Shown here: positions 43,746-53,260 of the stretch, piece by piece
Layout of the letters: each line of letters begins with the position of its first letter
How positions within the stretch are numbered: position 1 is the stretch's first letter
Assembly: GCA_018401565.1 (NCBI GenBank)
Contig: JAGYKS010000031.1
Span: 186,001 to 250,000 of the forward strand
Length of the DNA stretch: 64,000 nucleotides
Direction: 5' to 3'
From: Acidimicrobiales bacterium
Lineage (GTDB): Bacteria > Actinomycetota > Acidimicrobiia > Acidimicrobiales > Acidimicrobilacustridaceae
Made by a program: the position numbers and the translations under genes
The notes under the pieces: generated by a model
What the model saw: only the letters and a program-made list of their open reading frames with translations
What the model was told of the DNA's origin: nothing
The model's database searches: none

Positions 43746-46202
43746 TCAGACCACGAACTCGGCGAAACGGTCGGCGTCGCTGGGCTCGAGGCGCACCTGC
43801 ACCCGCATGCCGTCGTCGGTGGCCATCTCCACGAGCACCTCGCCGTGGCGATGCAGCGCCGCCAGCACCTCCCCCCGGGCCCACGGAACCATGAGTTCGC
43901 GCAGCTCGGTGGCGGCCCGCAACCGCTCTGCCACGGTCTGCAACATCGCCTCGATCCCAAGTCCGGTGCGTGCCGATACCGCCACGGCGTCGGGGTGGAC
44001 CACCGCCACCCGACCCACCGCCTCGGGATCCAGGTCGGCCTTGTTGAACACCAGCATCTGGGGCAGCTCGCCAGCCCCGATCTCGTGCAGGACCTGGCCC
44101 ACCGCATCAATGTGCAGATCGGGGTCGGGGGCGGTGCCGTCCACCACATGGATCAGCAGGTCAGCGTCGGTGACCACGTCGAGTGTGGACCTGAACGCCT
44201 CGACCAGACCGTGGGGCAGCTTGGTGATGAACCCCACGGTGTCGGTCACCAGCACCGACTCGCCGCCAGGAAGCTGCAACCGGCGGGTGGTGGCGTCGAG
44301 GGTGGCGAACAGCCGGTCTTCCACCAACACCCCGGCGTCGGTGAGGTGGTTCAACAGCGTGGACTTGCCGGCGTTGGTGTACCCCACGATGGCCACCGAC
44401 CGAAGGGCCGAACGGCGACGGGCCTTGCGCTGGGTGCCGCGGTGGCCGGCGATGGTGGTGAGGTCGGCTTCGAGCTTGTGGATGCGTCGGGTGAGTCGGC
44501 GACGGTCCACCTCCAGCTGGGTCTCGCCGGGTCCGCGCGTTCCGATGCCACCGGCCTGCTGCGACATCGATCGGCCCCGCCCGCGCAGTCGGGGCAGCCG
44601 GTAGCGCAGCTGGGCCAGCTCCACCTGTACCCGCCCCTCCATGCTCGAGGCGTTCTGGGCGAAAATGTCCAGGATCACGGCCGTGCGATCGATGGCGGTT
44701 CGACCCAGCAGCCGTTCGAGATTGAACTGCTGGCCGGGGGTGAGCTCGTCGTCGAAGACCACGGTGTCAACATCGAGTTCCTCGGAAAGGTCCCGAATCT
44801 CGAGCGCCTTGCCCTTGCCGATGTAGGTGGCAGGATCAGGCGCGGCCCGGCGCTGCACCACCCGGCCCACCACGTCGGCACCGGCGGTGTCGACCAGCAG
44901 TCCCAACTCGTCGAGCGACAGTTCAACGTCTTCGGAGCTGTCGGACCTGGTCATGCCCACCACGATGATGCGCTCGCGGAAGGTGCGATCGATGAGCCCA
45001 CCGCTCTCGCCACCGAATTCGCCGAACGCCCCCCGGTGGCCTCGATCGGCAGGTGCGCCGTCGATGAGTGCGCCGTCATCGGGCGGGGCCATCATCGAGC
45101 GCGCGTCGTCGCCGAACAGGTCGGCGAAGTCATCAGCGCCATTGGCGAACAGCCCCGCCGGGTCCCTGTCATCAGGGGTCCGACCGGCAGATGCCTGACG
45201 CCGAGCGTTGTCAGGCGCGTCCGGGTCGCTGGTGGTGGCGTTGAACGAAGCTGCAGCCGGTTCCTGGTCGGGCCGGGTCACCAGGCAGGCGACCTCAATG
45301 GTGCCAATCAACTGTGATGGACCGGTGAGCATGACGGTGTCGCCTGACAGGGTGACCATGGCGGTTCCCCCAGGCATGCGCACGGCGCAGTGGTCACCGG
45401 CCAGCCCCCACTGGGCGGCGGCGGTGGCCGTGGCGCACGCTCCGGTACCACAGGCCTCGGTGAGCCCCACCCCGCGCTCCCACGCCCGCATGGTGACCTC
45501 GTCGGGTGCGATGGCCGACACCACCTCGACATTGATGCCGTGCTCAAACAGAACCTCGATGCCGGGCCCGAACTCCTCGAGCACCACGGTGTCGGGGTCG
45601 TCCACCTCGACCACCAGATGGGGATTGCCCACGTCAAACAGCCCGAAACGCCGACCACCCAGCACCGACATCAAGTCGGTGCCCGGCGTTGGCTCGGGCC
45701 CTGGAGTCACCTGTCCCATCGGGACGCTCACTTCCACCAGCGTGGGTACGTCGACACCGTCGACACCGTCGAGCCCAGCGAGCCCATCGTGCCCAGCGAG
45801 CCCTGGCGCTCCGACGCGGCGAAACACCAACTCCCGGCGACCCACGTCGGTGTCGATGACCACCTGGTCGCGCCAGTGGCCGCCGGCCAGGGCCACGGCG
45901 TGCGCCAGACAGCGGATGCCGTTGCCGCTCATCTCAGCGCGGCCTCCACCGGCATTGAACAGTGACATCACCACATCGGCGGTGTCACCAGAACCGGCGC
46001 CGGCCCCCGAATCGGCCGGGGTAGCGCCATGAATCAGCCCATCGGCACCCACACCCCGTCGACGATCGCACAAGCGGGGGGCGAGCTCCTGCAGGGCGGA
46101 CGCGTCAAGCGGTCCATCGGGCTGGTCGGCATCAAGGGCCACCAAAAAGTCGTTGCCCCAACCGTGGAGTTTGCGGACGATCACCGTCACAGTCTCGCCC
46201 AT
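43746..46202 (-). CDS. DapF-HflX fusion: diaminopimelate epimerase plus ribosome-associated GTPase
   Basis: One uninterrupted frame of 818 residues. Residues about 1-295 are diaminopimelate epimerase: KLHGWGNDFLV, CDRRRGVGADGL, AEMSGNGIRCLA and EACGTGACATA. The second catalytic Cys (CGTGA) is present, but the first, normally Cys in (M/E)CGNG, is Ser. After an acidic, low-complexity linker (about 300-390) comes HflX: TYIGKGKALEIRDL, GIGTRGPGETQLEVDRRRL and GTPase motifs GYTNAGKST, DTVGFI and NKAD. The two genes are normally neighbours in actinobacteria. The fusion may be real, or caused by an indel that removed the dapF stop; an internal ATG-ATG in the linker could restart HflX. Confidence 0.85.
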   Translation of the reverse strand: MGETVTVIVRKLHGWGNDFLVALDADQPDGPLDASALQELAPRLCDRRRGVGADGLIHGATPADSGAGAGSGDTADVVMSLFNAGGGRAEMSGNGIRCLAHAVALAGGHWRDQVVIDTDVGRRELVFRRVGAPGLAGHDGLAGLDGVDGVDVPTLVEVSVPMGQVTPGPEPTPGTDLMSVLGGRRFGLFDVGNPHLVVEVDDPDTVVLEEFGPGIEVLFEHGINVEVVSAIAPDEVTMRAWERGVGLTEACGTGACATATAAAQWGLAGDHCAVRMPGGTAMVTLSGDTVMLTGPSQLIGTIEVACLVTRPDQEPAAASFNATTSDPDAPDNARRQASAGRTPDDRDPAGLFANGADDFADLFGDDARSMMAPPDDGALIDGAPADRGHRGAFGEFGGESGGLIDRTFRERIIVVGMTRSDSSEDVELSLDELGLLVDTAGADVVGRVVQRRAAPDPATYIGKGKALEIRDLSEELDVDTVVFDDELTPGQQFNLERLLGRTAIDRTAVILDIFAQNASSMEGRVQVELAQLRYRLPRLRGRGRSMSQQAGGIGTRGPGETQLEVDRRRLTRRIHKLEADLTTIAGHRGTQRKARRRSALRSVAIVGYTNAGKSTLLNHLTDAGVLVEDRLFATLDATTRRLQLPGGESVLVTDTVGFITKLPHGLVEAFRSTLDVVTDADLLIHVVDGTAPDPDLHIDAVGQVLHEIGAGELPQMLVFNKADLDPEAVGRVAVVHPDAVAVSARTGLGIEAMLQTVAERLRAATELRELMVPWARGEVLAALHRHGEVLVEMATDDGMRVQVRLEPSDADRFAEFVV

Positions 46203-46237
46203 GACGACGCCACTTCCACACCATCACCAGACGACGC

Positions 46238-46313
46238 CGCCATCACGCCGCCATCACACTGGCGCCACACCGCCATCACGCCGCCATCACACTGGCGCCA
46301 CACCGCCATCACC
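46238..46313. repeat. 33-base tandem duplication between miaA and dapF
   Basis: Two exact copies of a 33-base unit (46238-46270 and 46271-46303, starting CGCCATCACGCCGCC) plus the first 9 bases of a third. It fills the spacer upstream of the dapF-hflX start and may alter its translation or be a slippage product. Confidence 0.85.
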
Positions 46314-47217
46314 AGCCCAGCATCCGACGCAGCTCGCCGACCAGCGCCGGGTCGTCGGGGTCGTCGGTGACCAGCCACGCAATGCGCGGGTCGCGGCGGA
46401 ACCAGCGTTGCTGACGACGGGAGAACTGCCGTGTTCGCACCACGGCCTGCTCCAGGCAGTCATCGAGGTTGGCTCCGAGCTCCACGTGCTCGAGCACCTC
46501 CCGGTAGCCCAGCGCCTGACGGGCGGTGCGAGACAGGCCTCCGTCACGATCGGCAAGGAACCGGACCTCGTCGACGAGACCATGGTCCATCTGGTTGGCG
46601 TAGCGATCGGCGATGCGCCGGTCGAGCACGTGGCGGGGAACGTCCAACCCCACCATCGGCCATGACACCGGGGGGTACCGGTCAAGACCCGGACCGAAAT
46701 GGGAAAACGGCGTTCCCGAGCCCACCGTCACCTCCAGTGCACGCACGATGCGGCGCCGGTTGCTGGGTTCCATGCGGGCTGCGGCCACCGGGTCGAGCTC
46801 GACGAGGCGCTGGTACAGCACGGTGGTGTCGGCTTCAGCCTCAAGGTCGACACGCACCTCGGGGAACCGACCGGGGATGGTGAGGTTGTCGACAACGGCC
46901 TGCACGTACAACCCGGTACCGCCGACCAGCAACGCCCGATGACCCCGGGCGGCGATGTCCGCCAGTGCCCTGGCGCACGCCGCCTGATGGTCGGCCACCG
47001 TCCAGTCGGCGTCGGGGTCCACGACGTCGATCAGATGGTGGGCAATCTCAGCGCGTTCGTGCGGTGATGGCTTGGCGGTGCCGATGTCCATGTGGCGGTA
47101 CACGACCATGGAATCCATCGACACCAGCTCCACACCGGCAACCTCACGGGCGATGGCCAAGGCAAGGGCTGACTTGCCCGAGGCCGTCGGACCGACCAGT
47201 ACCCCGACCGAGCTCAC
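46309..47217 (-). CDS. miaA: tRNA dimethylallyltransferase
   Basis: 302 residues, intact. P-loop GPTASGKSALA, DSMVVYRHMDIGTAKPS, the tRNA/DMAPP-binding GGTGLYVQAVV, and RQFSRRQQRWFRRD near the end. It places an isopentenyl group on A37 of UNN-reading tRNAs, the substrate of MiaB. The ATG overlaps the miaB stop as ATGA. Confidence 0.95.
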   Translation of the reverse strand: MSSVGVLVGPTASGKSALALAIAREVAGVELVSMDSMVVYRHMDIGTAKPSPHERAEIAHHLIDVVDPDADWTVADHQAACARALADIAARGHRALLVGGTGLYVQAVVDNLTIPGRFPEVRVDLEAEADTTVLYQRLVELDPVAAARMEPSNRRRIVRALEVTVGSGTPFSHFGPGLDRYPPVSWPMVGLDVPRHVLDRRIADRYANQMDHGLVDEVRFLADRDGGLSRTARQALGYREVLEHVELGANLDDCLEQAVVRTRQFSRRQQRWFRRDPRIAWLVTDDPDDPALVGELRRMLGW

Positions 47218-48680
47218 CCGCTGGTGACGGGGATCCGGGTGCGGTGACGTGCCGGTGCCACCAGCTCAACCAGATCACCGCGCAGATGGTGCGGAGCGGC
47301 CCCGGTCACCGTGACCAGGGCGTAGCTGCCCGCCCTGATCGGGGTGTCACTGGCGAAGTGGATGAGTTTCGACTGGGCGGTGCGACCCGTGAGCATGGCC
47401 GGGTCCTTGCGCGACGGTCCCTCCACCAGCACCTCCTCGGTGCGGCCGATTCGGGCCTCGTGCCGGAGCAAAGCCGACCTCTCCACCACCGCCCGAAGCC
47501 GCTGGAATCGATCGGCCATCACGTCGGCAGACACGAACTGGTCGGTCAGCAACGCCGCCTCGGTGCCAGGGCGTGGTGAGAACTGGAAGGTGTAGGCGCT
47601 GTCGTAGCCGGCAGCGGCCACCACCTCGAGGGTGTGGTCGAAGTCGTCGTCGGTCTCGCCGGGGAATCCCACGATGATGTCGGTGGTGACGGCCAGGTCG
47701 TCGACGGCGTCGCGGGCTGCGGCCAGACGCTCGAGGTAGCGCTCGGCGGTGTAGCCGCGGTGCATGGCAGCAAGGATCCGGTCGCTGCCGGACTGCAGTG
47801 GCAGGTGGAGGTGGGAGCACACCTCGGGGGTGGCGGCCATGGCAGCGATGGTTTCGGGCCGCAGGTCCTTGGGGTGGGGGCTGGTGTAGCGCACCCGCCG
47901 AATGCCATCGACGGCGGCCACGGCGACGAGAAGGTCGGCAAACAGCGGCCGCGGACGTCGCCGGTCATCTGCTGTCCACGACCCGCCGGCCACCCGTGCC
48001 ATCTCGTCGGCACTGACCTCGCCTGAGCGCAGGCGGGTAGTGAGGTCACGGCCGTAGCTGTTGACGTTTTGACCCAGCAGCGTCACCTCGCTGACACCGT
48101 CGGCGGCCAGGGCGGTGACCTCGTCGACAATGTCGCCGAACGTGCGGCTGGCCTCGACGCCGCGCACCGACGGCACGATGCAAAACGCACAGCTGTTGTC
48201 GCATCCCACCTGGATGGTGACCCAGCTGGCCCAGTCCACTTCACGATGTGACGGCAGCGCCGAGGGGAAATTTTCATCCTCGGTGTCAACCATGGCGTCC
48301 CAGATCTCGACCACGGGGCCGGTGGCTTCGGCGGTGTGGAGCAACTCCACGGCACGGTGCACGTTGTGGGTGCCGAACACGACGTCGACGTGAGGGGCAC
48401 GCTGGCGCACCGTGTCCCGGTCCATTTGGGCCAGACAGCCCGACACCATGATGCGCATGTCCGGACGTTGTTCCTTGAGTGGCTTGAGGATCCCAAGGGC
48501 GCCGTACAGCTTGTTGTCGGCGTTTTCACGAATGCAGCAGGTGTTCAACACCACTACGTCGGCATCATCGATGTCATCGGTGGGTTCCATGCCGTCGGCG
48601 TCGAGCAGCCCAGCGATCCGCTCGGAGTCATGCTCGTTCATTTGGCACCCGAAGGTGCGCACCAGGTAGCGACGGGTCAC
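47214..48680 (-). CDS. miaB: tRNA-2-methylthio-N6-isopentenyladenosine synthase
   Basis: 488 residues, intact. The N-terminal domain has its three cluster Cys in TFGCQMN, NTCCIRENA and VSGCLAQ; the radical-SAM cluster is in CDNSCAFCIVP; a TRAM domain closes the protein (GSYALVTVTGAAPHHLRGDLVELV). It adds the methylthio group to i6A37 made by the coupled miaA product. No recX is found between it and recA. Confidence 0.96.
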   Translation of the reverse strand: MTRRYLVRTFGCQMNEHDSERIAGLLDADGMEPTDDIDDADVVVLNTCCIRENADNKLYGALGILKPLKEQRPDMRIMVSGCLAQMDRDTVRQRAPHVDVVFGTHNVHRAVELLHTAEATGPVVEIWDAMVDTEDENFPSALPSHREVDWASWVTIQVGCDNSCAFCIVPSVRGVEASRTFGDIVDEVTALAADGVSEVTLLGQNVNSYGRDLTTRLRSGEVSADEMARVAGGSWTADDRRRPRPLFADLLVAVAAVDGIRRVRYTSPHPKDLRPETIAAMAATPEVCSHLHLPLQSGSDRILAAMHRGYTAERYLERLAAARDAVDDLAVTTDIIVGFPGETDDDFDHTLEVVAAAGYDSAYTFQFSPRPGTEAALLTDQFVSADVMADRFQRLRAVVERSALLRHEARIGRTEEVLVEGPSRKDPAMLTGRTAQSKLIHFASDTPIRAGSYALVTVTGAAPHHLRGDLVELVAPARHRTRIPVTSG

Positions 48681-48957
48681 CCCGTCAGGTTAGGTCGCAA
48701 CCCGACCCACCGGGCACACGGCGCCGGTGGCCGCCAGAATCGGGCGGTTGGTGGGATCGGGCCTACCAGCGAACCGGTGGACCGGCGCATCAGCAAACCG
48801 GCCAATCGGCAACGAACTGACGACCCGAATCCCGTTCCCGGATCCAGCACTACCGCAAGCGGGGGTCGCCACTGCCGGCCAAAGGCATGCAGCAGCGGCA
48901 ACCGGTATACCGCATGCGGTAGAAGCACTACTGCGGAGCTGGTCCGGGGACGGGAGG

Positions 48958-50007
48958 TCAGTCGTCGACGACGATTGGGGCGTCGTCGAGGTCGGAGAAC
49001 TCATCTTCTTCTTCAGGCTGGACGTCGCTGAGACCCACGGCGGCCTTGACCCGCTCGGAGATCTCCACCATCACCTCAGGGTTGGCGGTGAGGAAGCTCT
49101 TGGCGTTTTCACGGCCCTGTCCGAGCTGCTCGCCTTCGTAGGTGTACCAGGCACCCGACTTCTTCACGATGTCCTGGTCCACGCCGATGTCGAGCACCGA
49201 ACCTTCCCGACTGATGCCCTTGCCGTACATGATGTCGAACTCGCACTGCTTGAATGGCGAGGCGACCTTGTTCTTGACCACCTTGACGCGGGTGCGGTTG
49301 CCCACCACCTCGACACCGTCCTTGATGGCTTCGATGCGGCGGATGTCGAGCCGGACCGACGAGTAGAACTTGAGCGCCCTGCCGCCGGGGGTGGTCTCAG
49401 GTGAGCCGAACATCACGCCGATCTTCTCGCGAAGCTGGTTGATGAAGATGGCGATGGTGTTCGTCTTGTGCAGGGTGCCGGTGAGCTTGCGCAGTGCCTG
49501 GCTCATGAGACGGGCCTGCAGACCGACATGGCTGTCGCCCATCTCGCCTTCGATTTCGGCTCGCGGGGTCAGTGCTGCCACCGAGTCGATGACCACCACG
49601 TCGATGGCACCCGACCGGATGAGCATGTCGGTGATCTCGAGGGCCTGTTCACCGGTGTCGGGCTGTGAGATCAGCAACGAGTCGATGTCCATGCCGATGG
49701 CCTGGGCGTAGGCCGGATCCATGGCGTGCTCGGCATCAACGTAGGCGCACACCCCACCGGTGCGCTGGGCCTCGGCCACCACGTGCATGGCCAGGGTTGA
49801 CTTGCCCGAGGATTCGGGGCCATAGATCTCCACGACGCGGCCCCGGGGCAGCCCCCCGACGCCGAGGGCGATGTCCAGTGCCAGCGCACCGGTCGAGATG
49901 GCCGGAATCGGGACGATCTCTTTGTCGCCCATACGCATGATCGAACCCTTGCCGAACTGCTTTTCGATCTGGACGAGTGCCATATCGAGTGCCTTGTCTC
50001 GCTCCAC
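48958..50007 (-). CDS. recA: Recombinase RecA
   Basis: 349 residues from GTG 50007, with GGGAG 6 bases upstream; longer in-frame starts lack support. It begins [20 protein letters not shown] and shows Walker [10 protein letters not shown], Walker [10 protein letters not shown], and [21 protein letters not shown]. It catalyses strand exchange and triggers LexA cleavage. No intein is present. A LexA box lies 173 bases before the start. Confidence 0.98.
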   Translation of the reverse strand: MERDKALDMALVQIEKQFGKGSIMRMGDKEIVPIPAISTGALALDIALGVGGLPRGRVVEIYGPESSGKSTLAMHVVAEAQRTGGVCAYVDAEHAMDPAYAQAIGMDIDSLLISQPDTGEQALEITDMLIRSGAIDVVVIDSVAALTPRAEIEGEMGDSHVGLQARLMSQALRKLTGTLHKTNTIAIFINQLREKIGVMFGSPETTPGGRALKFYSSVRLDIRRIEAIKDGVEVVGNRTRVKVVKNKVASPFKQCEFDIMYGKGISREGSVLDIGVDQDIVKKSGAWYTYEGEQLGQGRENAKSFLTANPEVMVEISERVKAAVGLSDVQPEEEDEFSDLDDAPIVVDD

Positions 50008-50179
50008 GGTGGTCTCCCTTGTGACTGTGATGGGTGTCGGATCGTGGAGGTCGTCCACGATGATCGCAACGCCGGTCAAACTACGGAGGGGGTGTGACAG
50101 GTTCGCTGCCACTCCCCCACCGGCCGGGCCGGGCCGCTGTGGTCCGGGGTCCGGACTGCGGATGACATGACTGTAGTTC

Positions 50180-50193
50180 CGAACGGGTGTTCG
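50180..50193. promoter_or_regulatory. LexA box upstream of recA
   Basis: CGAACGGGTGTTCG matches CGAAC-N4-GTTCG exactly. It lies between recA (minus) and msrB (plus), so it could affect either, but recA is the expected target. Confidence 0.85.
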
Positions 50194-50252
50194 ATCAAGG
50201 ATATTCCACCCTGCGTGGGCAAAGGCCCGCCCGGGACGCCACAATGCACACC

Positions 50253-50702
50253 ATGAGTGATGGCACCTCCGACAAGATCCGACCCAGCGACGCTGAACTC
50301 CGGGCGAGGCTGACCAAAGAGCAGTACCACGTCACCCAACAGGCGGGAACCGAGCGGGCCTTCACCGGCCAGTACTGGGATTGTCACGATCCCGGGGTGT
50401 ACCGATGCGTGGTGTGTGGGACCGAGTTGTTCTCGGCCGACACCAAGTTCGAGTCCGGCAGCGGCTGGCCCAGCTTTTGGGCACCGCTGGCTGACGACGC
50501 CGTGGACACCGTGACCGATACGTCCCATGGCATGGTGCGCACCGAGGTCCGCTGCGCCAGCTGCTCGGCCCATCTGGGCCACCTGTTCCCCGACGGCCCC
50601 GCCCCCACCGGAGCCCGCTACTGCATGAACTCGGCGTCGCTCGACCTTGCTGTTGACACCGGCACAAAGCCAGACGCCGACACAGGGCCAGACGCCGACT
50701 GA
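50253..50702 (+). CDS. msrB: Peptide-methionine (R)-S-oxide reductase
   Basis: 149 residues from ATG 50253 (ATG 50244 also possible). Structural zinc pairs CVVCG and CASCS, the substrate-site [14 protein letters not shown], and the catalytic Cys in RYCMNSASL. It repairs the R form of oxidised methionine. The C-terminal tail ends in a TGPDAD/TKPDAD repeat. It is divergent from recA. Confidence 0.95.
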   Translation: MSDGTSDKIRPSDAELRARLTKEQYHVTQQAGTERAFTGQYWDCHDPGVYRCVVCGTELFSADTKFESGSGWPSFWAPLADDAVDTVTDTSHGMVRTEVRCASCSAHLGHLFPDGPAPTGARYCMNSASLDLAVDTGTKPDADTGPDAD

Positions 50703-50744
50703 GGCCCGACCGCCGACTGAGCTTCAGCGTTCAGCGTTCAGGGG

Positions 50745-51287
50745 TCAGGGGTCCGAGGTCGGAGTTCCGCCCACGGCAAACGTGGCCAGGGTCTCGTACC
50801 GGCGCACCGGTTGGGAAGCGTTCGACAGATGGCTGCGCACCAGCGCCACGCTGGTGACGTCGAACGACCCCGCCACGGCGTGCCCCACCAGAGTGCAGGC
50901 AGCGTTGCGCCGCACACGGGCCACGGTGAGATGCCCGGTGAATCGGTCGTGGGTGGGTGGTTGCCCCAAACCTGCGGTGACAGCGAGCACGTCGGAGGCC
51001 AGATGGTCCAGCCCGGCTGCCGGCACGCACACCACTGACGGCCCCAACATCACCACCGCAGGCCCCAACACTGCCGTTGCCGCCGATGCCCGTAGCCCGG
51101 GTCATGGCAGCGACCGCCGTCTCAACTTCGCACGGGCCCAGATAACGCAGCGTGATGTGGGCCAGGTCGGGTGGCTCCCACACCACCCGAGGGCGTCACC
51201 CCGAGGCAGCGCCGCCAGAGCCGCCACCACCGGCGCGGGCGGCCATACCGCCACGAACAGACGGGGCGTTTCGCTACCGGAGGTCAT
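50745..51287 (-). CDS. thpR: RNA 2',3'-cyclic phosphodiesterase (2'-5' RNA ligase family), two frameshifts
   Basis: About 180 residues from ATG 51287 over three frames, with breaks near 51185 and near 51085. The N-terminus is RLFVAVWPPAPV; the two H-x-T motifs are HITLRYLG and HLTVARVRR; the end is YETLATFAVGG. This is the two-histidine phosphoesterase fold of ThpR/LigT. Its place near cinA, pgsA and recA is common in actinobacteria. Confidence 0.85.
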
Positions 51288-51338
51288 GCCGGGGAGCGGA
51301 TGGCGACGGGGCGGACATGTGGCTCGATGCCGCGGCCG

Positions 51339-52601
51339 TCAGCGACGAAGCAAGCGGCGGCGCAGCATGTCGAGCACGCTGATCACGGCGAACTGCCGGA
51401 TCTGGTCGCGATCACCCGGAAAGCTCACCGTGATGGTCTCGGCAGCACCGTCAACCCAAATACCCAGACACACCGTTCCCGGGCGAACACCCTCGGCGGC
51501 GTCGGGGCCGGCGACCCCGGTGGTGGCCACACCGACGTCGGCACCCAACAGCCGTGCCGCACCCTCGGCCATGGCGGCGGCGGTGGCCTCGTTGATCACC
51601 GGGCCGGGGTCCACTCCGAGCAGGTCGAACTTCACGTCGCTGGCGTAACTCACCACGCCGCCGCGCACCACCTCACTGGATCCGGGCCGACTGGTCAGCC
51701 GGGCTGCCACCAGGCCGCCCGACACCGACTCGGCGGTGGCGATGGTGAGTCCGGCGGCTGCCAGCAGGTCCAGCACCACCTGGTCCATGGGCTCATCGTT
51801 GGTGGAAAACACCTGCTCGCCCAGCATGGCGGCGATGACCTCGACCTCGTCGGCCAGCACAGCATCAGCTTCGGCCACCGTTGGCGCCTTGGCCGTCACC
51901 CGTACCTTGAGGCCCTCCCAACCGCTGGCCAAAAACGCCACGGTGGCGTGGCCGCTGCGATCAAGCTGCACCATGTGGGGGGCCAGCACCTCAGCCAGAT
52001 GCGACTCCGACCAACCCCAGGTGCGCAGGGTGCGGCTGCGGATCACCGCAGCGTCGGCCCCCGAGCGCCGACGCAGGTCGGGAATGATGGTGCCGGTGAC
52101 CATGACCCGCATCTCGTTGGGGACGCCGGGGACGGCATAGATGACCTTGCCGCCGTGGGCACCGACGTCTGGGTCGCCAACGGGGCACACCAACCCCGGG
52201 GCGGTACCGGGCTGCTCGGCGATGGTCCACGCCCCCGCCGGCACCTCGGCCTGCCGGTAGTTGTTGGCCGGCATGTCCCGGCCCCGACTCGAAAACATGG
52301 CGGCGATGCGCTCGGCCACCTCGTCGTCGAGTTCGAGGTCCACGCCCATCACCTCGGCGATGGCGTAGCGGGTGAGGTCGTCCTGGGTCGGGCCCAGTCC
52401 GCCGCAACAGATCACGGCGTCAGACCGATCCAGCGCCTGCCGCAAAGCCTCCACGATGCGAGCCTGGTTGTCACCCACCTTCACCTGCAGGTAGCAGTCG
52501 ATACCGGCCAGGGCGAGTTGCTCGCCGATCCACGACGAGTTGGTGTCGGTGATCTGACCCAGCAACAACTCTGTTCCGATGGCGACGACTTCACAGCGCA
52601 T
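51339..52601 (-). CDS. cinA: CinA family protein (NMN deamidase/competence-damage type)
   Basis: 420 residues, intact. The N-terminal MoaB-like domain (AIGTELLLGQITDTNSSW, GGLGPTQDDLT, YAVPGVPNEM) is joined to the C-terminal nicotinamide-nucleotide amidase domain (TIATAESVSGGLVAARLTS, GVATTGVAGPD). The two-domain form recycles NMN and hydrolyses ADP-ribose. It often precedes recA in bacteria. Confidence 0.94.
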   Translation of the reverse strand: MRCEVVAIGTELLLGQITDTNSSWIGEQLALAGIDCYLQVKVGDNQARIVEALRQALDRSDAVICCGGLGPTQDDLTRYAIAEVMGVDLELDDEVAERIAAMFSSRGRDMPANNYRQAEVPAGAWTIAEQPGTAPGLVCPVGDPDVGAHGGKVIYAVPGVPNEMRVMVTGTIIPDLRRRSGADAAVIRSRTLRTWGWSESHLAEVLAPHMVQLDRSGHATVAFLASGWEGLKVRVTAKAPTVAEADAVLADEVEVIAAMLGEQVFSTNDEPMDQVVLDLLAAAGLTIATAESVSGGLVAARLTSRPGSSEVVRGGVVSYASDVKFDLLGVDPGPVINEATAAAMAEGAARLLGADVGVATTGVAGPDAAEGVRPGTVCLGIWVDGAAETITVSFPGDRDQIRQFAVISVLDMLRRRLLRR

Positions 52602-52681
52602 GGCCAGACCCTACCGGGCGACCTGCGACCCACGGGCCGTCCACCCGGGGGTCGGGGCCGGGGGCCGGGGTGGCGGGGCGT

Positions 52682-53260
52682 TCAGGTGTCGTGGCCGTCA
52701 CGGGCCATGGCCGTGCCGGCGCGGGCGCCGTCGAGGGCGTACTGCCCACCCGACACCAGTGCCAGGACCACCGAGGCCCACAGCAGCACGTCGGCCACCC
52801 ACAGTGTGCTGTCGAGCACTGGCAACAGGGCACAACCCACAGCAAGACCCTGCACCAGTGTCTTGGCCTTGCCGCTGCGCCGGGCCGGGACGGCCAGCCC
52901 CTGACGACCCAGATGCACCCGCCACAGGCTCACTGCCGCCTCGCGCACAGCGATGACGGCCACCGGCACCCACCAAAAACGGCCGATGGCCACCAGCGAG
53001 AACAACGCCCCCAGCACCAGCACCTTGTCGGCCAGCGGGTCCAAAAACGCCCCTGACCGGGTGGTGCCGTGACGGCGGGCGATCCAGCCGTCCACCCCGT
53101 CGGTGCCGGCCAGCACCACCCACAACACGAAGTTCCACCATGTGGCGCCATCGGTGGTGATGCGCACCACCAAAAGCGGGGCCAGCAACAGGCGAAACAC
53201 GGTGACGCCATTTGCCGGTGTGGCCAGCGCCGACGGTCCGTAACCCGACGCCGAGCTCAC
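52682..53260 (-). CDS. pgsA: CDP-alcohol phosphatidyltransferase (PgsA type)
   Basis: 192 residues from GTG 53260, overlapping the rimO stop as GTGA, with AAGGGAA upstream. Membrane protein with the complete motif D-x2-D-G-x2-A-R-x8-G-x3-D-x3-D (DGVDGWIARR...GAFLDPLADK). It probably makes phosphatidylglycerol phosphate from CDP-diacylglycerol; other CDP-alcohol specificities cannot be excluded by sequence alone. Confidence 0.9.
   Translation of the reverse strand: MSSASGYGPSALATPANGVTVFRLLLAPLLVVRITTDGATWWNFVLWVVLAGTDGVDGWIARRHGTTRSGAFLDPLADKVLVLGALFSLVAIGRFWWVPVAVIAVREAAVSLWRVHLGRQGLAVPARRSGKAKTLVQGLAVGCALLPVLDSTLWVADVLLWASVVLALVSGGQYALDGARAGTAMARDGHDT

Noticed and set aside
43707-45317. 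Plus-strand open frame of 536 codons
   Set aside because: Antisense shadow of the dapF-hflX gene with no recognisable domain.
46238-46313. Possible CRISPR-like repeat
   Set aside because: Units are directly adjacent without spacers, so it is a tandem duplication. No cas gene is present.
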